NCBI GenBank assembly: GCA_035235625.1
Contig: CP141144.1
Span: 21,883,014-21,947,013, forward strand
Length of the DNA stretch: 64,000 nucleotides
Direction of reading: 5' to 3'
Source: Saururus chinensis
Taxonomy: Eukaryota; Streptophyta; Magnoliopsida; Piperales; Saururaceae
Position 1 is the first letter of the stretch, and the number at the start of each line of letters is the position of its first letter. The notes beneath the pieces are model-generated. The model was not told where the DNA came from. It ran no database searches and was given only the letters and a program-made list of their open reading frames with translations. Shown in pieces: positions 60,180-64,000 of the stretch. Position numbers and translations under genes: made by a program.

Positions 60180-60670
60180 CCGGTCGTTACCCTTCGCCCC
60201 CTCGCAAATGATTCGCCTATCCTTTCGGCCGTTCCATTCCACAGATCGTCTCCCGGCCTTTAACCGGTCCTCTGCAGCTCGCCCGGCGCAATACTTCTGC
60301 AAATCCCGGTCTTTACCCCTCACTTCGTGACGACGTGATCTTCCCTCTTCCCGAACTCCACCCCCATATTGTCTTCCTCTGCAGTCAACCAGCTCCAGTC
60401 ACGGGCAGCCGTCCACCGCCTGCTTCCACCATTTCCCTCTTCCGAAGCTCCTGTCCGGCATATGCTTCCCCATCTCCGAGCACCTACCCGGCAGAACTGC
60501 ATCTCTCCCGGCGCAGTAGATCTCCAAATCGCCCACAATTCCTTCCGGTCGTCTCTTCGGCATCTCAACCAGCGGCGCCCTTCTGCAAGACAAAGCTATT
60601 TGATCTTCTTTCAGAACGTGCCTCAATCTGATTTCTTCCAGAACGCCTCGATCTGATTTCTTCCAGAACG
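60180..60670 (+). other. GC-rich first-exon-like block 2
   Basis: A pyrimidine-rich GC-rich block ends in tandem CTGATTTCTTCCAGAACG units (about 60600-60670) and a donor-like AGAACGGTAAAG. It is followed by T-rich intron-like sequence to about 61050. Several overlapping open frames of 95-98 codons are compositional. Upstream at about 59957, GGACTCGTCTGGGTATGG may be a DNA-transposon terminus. 61030-62250 holds a 65-codon frame at 61114 of unknown status. Confidence 0.3.
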
Positions 60671-62269
60671 GTAAAGCCATTAATTTTTCCTTTTCTTTTC
60701 TTAAATTCGATTTTTTCTTTTATTGCTTGCTTGTTACTTTGATTGATGCTCTTTTTTTTTGTTTCTTGCATCGTTGAATTACGTAATAGATTAGATGATG
60801 CAGTTCGGAGGTTGCAGTTAAAAAATGAGTTCTTTTTGTTTTTTGATTGATTGTTCTATTCTGTGTTCGATCCGAGCAAAGAAGCTCCTTTTTTTGATTA
60901 TTAACAATTTGATTGGAGAAAAGTTGTAGGATTTGCTGAATCTTTGTCTGGACTACGGAATTGTTTGTTGGTTGATAATGGGTAGAATGCAGTTTCGAGG
61001 TGTAGGAGTTCTCAGTTAACGTTTATCTAGTGGGAAGAGAGCTTACCCCAATGCTTCCCTGACTTTGGATTGTCTCAGACTGGAACAAAGCAATATGGAC
61101 AATATTATGTACCATGCTGGAGCTTTATGGGAATCTGCTGTGCCTTGCCAGTCCCTTTCCCCGCATACAGCAATGGAACTGTTCTAGAGTAAAGCCAAAT
61201 GGCATACTGAAAATAACTTGTGAAGATCCCCTGCATATGGCGGAAAGCTTCTCTTTTCCACTTTTAAATTCTGGGGACTGGCAGGGCACCGGAGCAGATG
61301 TTCTTTTTTGAGGTGAGGTCTACTCATGTATATAAAACTCCATTGGTTATGGCATATGCACCTTTTGCAATTGGTAGCTAAAACATGACTTTTTTTCTTC
61401 TTCTTCTGTTAGCACTTTCTGTCCTCGTTCCATGATAACTGATAAGTTCCTTTTTTAATAACAATAGGAAAAGGCTGCATCAGGGACTGCCTCTTTAGAC
61501 ATAGACTAGGGTCTAGGTTTGCCCACAACCAGCAGCTTGATTTCCTGTGATTTTTTTTTTAAATTTATTCCGAGAGGCATATGAGTCTGTTTATGAGTTA
61601 AGATTTTGTAGCCTTTTTTTAATGGCATGCTTCTTCTCAAGTCCGATTAATATGGTCAAACAAAATTTTAAATTTTATAACTCTGATTTCTGGTTTCTGG
61701 ATTCACAAAAGCCTTTCATTTGCTCCACCACAAAGGCTCCAAAACATTCTCCACATTGACAATTTTTACAGTAAGATTGCTTCAGTTCTGATTATGTGTT
61801 AGTGATAGGTTGTTAAAACGAGACTCTGTTTTTGTGAGTTTTTGGGATTATCAAACAGGGCACAGCATGACATGAAACTTGTTCTGTCTTTACCAATCTT
61901 GTTAGGGATCTTTTGACACTGCTTCTGCTATGTTTTTAGCTATAAACACTTCCAACAAAGTTTACTTTCCAGACTTATCAAGAATACATAATAATATGCA
62001 TAAACACATCTTGACAACGTTCGTGGTTATTTGTTGAAACAACTAATTAGAGGCTGTTTGAATAAGGATTTTTTTATAATTTGATCTCACTGAATAATCT
62101 TTTTTGTTTCATGAATTTTCTCTTTTGTTTCATGACTTTGATTGAGGGATTTTGTTGACTTTTCAGATTCAAATTTAGACGGAACAAATGGAAATTTGTT
62201 TGATCTAATTCAATCAAATTTTTAAGTGGTGTTTTAATATATTTATTTAGGACTAAATTAGTTACTGAA

Positions 62270-62666
62270 TTAGTCTTTGAATTGAATCAGATTTACGTTC
62301 ACAAAATGGAATTGACGGTCAGATGCGTTTAATCCACATACTGCTGAAAACCTAAAACCCGACCCTGACCTTAGTCCCATCTCCGCTCCTCTTTTATCTC
62401 ATCTCCTCTCCTCTCCCGATCCCAGCCGCAGCAGCCTTTGCTTACTCCTCTGACCGTGGCCTCTCCTTTCTGTCGGCCTCCCCGCTTTCCCTCTCTTCAT
62501 CTCCCTCGTCCCTCTCCTCTCACTGTTCCCCGAAATTGATTGCTACCAATTTCTCAAGCCAAAAAAGCCATCACAGAAGGTGTTGTTCTACAAAAGAGGG
62601 AAGAAGTGACAAGCAGTTCAAAGTCTCTCGCGGCCTTTGAAATCTGAGCTCTTGGTGGTTGAAAGG
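62270..62666 (+). other. GC-rich first-exon-like block 3
   Basis: This CT-rich leader-like block resembles block 1 in its first part and ends GGTGGTTGAAAG at a donor-like GTGAGATT (62667). No ATG-initiated reading of note lies before the donor, as in a 5' untranslated exon. T-rich intron-like DNA follows. Confidence 0.35.
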
Positions 62667-63635
62667 TGAGATTTTGGTTGAAGTTCTGACATGGGTTTTT
62701 TTGTTAGATCTATTTTGAGCTCAAGTATGGGGCGTTGATTGAGAAGAAATAGATCTAGTTTCATTTAATTTTGGTGGTGAAAGGTAGGTGTATTTTGATT
62801 GGTTTAGTTGTTTCTGTTTCTGTTGAACGAAGTTTGACTGTTCTGATCTACTTGTTTGAGGATCTGTCTATCTCTCTTGCCGTCTTGATTTCGATTTGGA
62901 TGCGTTTATGGTCAGTCACTGATGTTGGCCTTTTTATTTCGTTTTTGTGTTCATGATTTCGTGGCTTTTTTGTTTTCGGTGGTGTTTTGAGCAGACTGAA
63001 CAGATCTGTTGTTAGAAATGGTTTATGTTAGTTTTCCACTCTTTTTTACAGCAAATATAAGTATGATCTACTTTTTAATCATTGACATAATTTAGATCGG
63101 TTGCATGAAGAATGAGATCTATGCAGATTCTGTTTCTGTATTGGACAGACTGGTGCCTAATGGAGACATGGTTCAAGTGGATGATAGATGATATTTATAC
63201 AGTTCTCTAGTTATATTTTTTTCTCGAGATTGTAATTTTGTTTCATACGAAGCATGCTAGTAGTGGAGGTGATTGGTGTTGATATTTATTGTAAGTTTGT
63301 GTGTGGTATGATGTTGTGATTTTATCCTCTATACATATTGATTGCATGCATTCTTATTCCATTGATTAATATTAACTGCTTATAATTATGGTATGTTAAT
63401 CTTTGAACTGAACTGCTTATAATTATGGCCTCTGAAATCTGAGCTCTTGGTGGTTGAAAGGTGAGATTTTGGTTGAAGTTCTGATATAGTTTTTCTTTGT
63501 TAGATCTATTTTAAGCTCAAGTATGGGATGTTGTTTGAGAAGAAATAGATCTGGTTTCATTTGATTTTGGTGGTGAAAGGTGGGTGGATTTTGATTCGTT
63601 TAGCTGTTTCTGTTTCTGCTGAACGAAGTTTGAGA
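62635..63635 (+). repeat. Direct duplication of an exon/intron junction-like segment
   Basis: 62635-62835 and 63425-63635 are about 200-bp direct copies. Both contain CTGAGCTCTTGGTGGTTGAA, the donor-like AAAGGTGAGATTTTGG, and GAAGAAATAGATCT. They are about 790 bp apart. The last 200 bases of the window (63795-64000) are the inverse of 50460-50690. Confidence 0.8.
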
Positions 63636-64000
63636 AGTTTTTTTGGGTAAAAGTTTAACAGCTGGCCATGGTTGTTTAATTGGTAAAGTTGCTTTTTGCA
63701 TATCAGTTAGGAAATAAATTCTGCATTTGCGTGAATGGGGTTTTTTGCTCTTCATCATGGTAATATATGTCTAGTTTTCGCTCCATTCTACGTAGCTCGA
63801 TTTACAAAAAAAAATAGCTATTACATATACTTCTAGTCCTTTTATTTTGGATTGGATAAGCATAGTTTTTCTTATACAAACATTTTGATGAATTAATGTG
63901 ATGCCGGAAACATTCAGTGTGATGTACACTTCCATGTCACCCTCACATTAACATGTAGAAGAGTTAGAATGATATTCCAATTTGATGAATATGACCAATT

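Noticed and set aside
61114-61311. 65-codon + frame with exon-like composition
   Set aside because: No recognisable family and no clear splice or promoter context; kept only as a possible fragment.

Overview
This window is plant nuclear DNA, most likely from an angiosperm with a repeat-rich genome. It is AT-rich and intron-bearing, and is filled with nested LTR retrotransposons, CACTA, Mutator, Harbinger-like, Helitron and MITE sequences. I recognise one complete protein-coding host gene, a cellulose synthase-like (Csl) glycosyltransferase of the G/J/M type at 33720-42463 on the + strand. It reads as eight exons with canonical GT-AG junctions, consistent phases and a 724-residue product. A second, truncated copy of its last two exons lies at 20175-21069. 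The species cannot be named from the sequence alone.

Layout. 1-9.5 kb: an old, unrecognised repetitive sequence split by two solo LTRs with exact 5-bp target duplications (1548-4685, GCAAG; 5755-7836, GGCTA). 9.5-11.35 kb: a decayed Copia element on the minus strand (gag plus LTR/leader). 11.4-32.2 kb: a decayed minus-strand Ty3/gypsy element cut into three pieces (RNase H 11.40-11.74, protease/RT 16.11-16.80, gag 31.24-32.21). The first gap holds a minus-strand LTR and a CACTA end with long purine and pyrimidine tracts. The second gap is a solo LTR (16801-31234, TSD CTAAT) that itself carries three insertions: an LTR with TSD ACCAT (18387-22557), an LTR with TSD GTGAC (22922-27617) and a CACTA element from 28250. 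Inside the ACCAT-flanked LTR sits the 2.3-kb duplicate of the 3' part of the Csl gene.

32.2-42.9 kb: Csl promoter region (direct repeat, near-perfect 76-nt hairpin, TATA box) and the gene. Its 3.8-kb first intron contains several MITE-like insertions. 43.9-49.5 kb: LTR fragments, one split by a Helitron helicase remnant next to a DUF1985-like fragment. 49.5-58.5 kb: two Harbinger-like elements in opposite orientation flank a Mutator-like element (52376-55816) with about 1-kb terminal inverted repeats and a perfect 9-bp target duplication. 58.5-64 kb: three GC-rich, first-exon-like blocks followed by T-rich intron-like sequence, with internal duplications, and a terminal segment that repeats 50.46-50.69 kb in inverse orientation.

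Biologically, the Csl gene encodes a membrane GT2 glycosyltransferase. The rest is mostly transposon history, and the most notable event is the appearance of a multi-exon, intron-retaining Csl fragment inside an LTR about 12 kb upstream of its source. Coordinates of TSD-bounded elements and splice junctions are base-level readings. Boundaries given for degenerate repeats are approximate.
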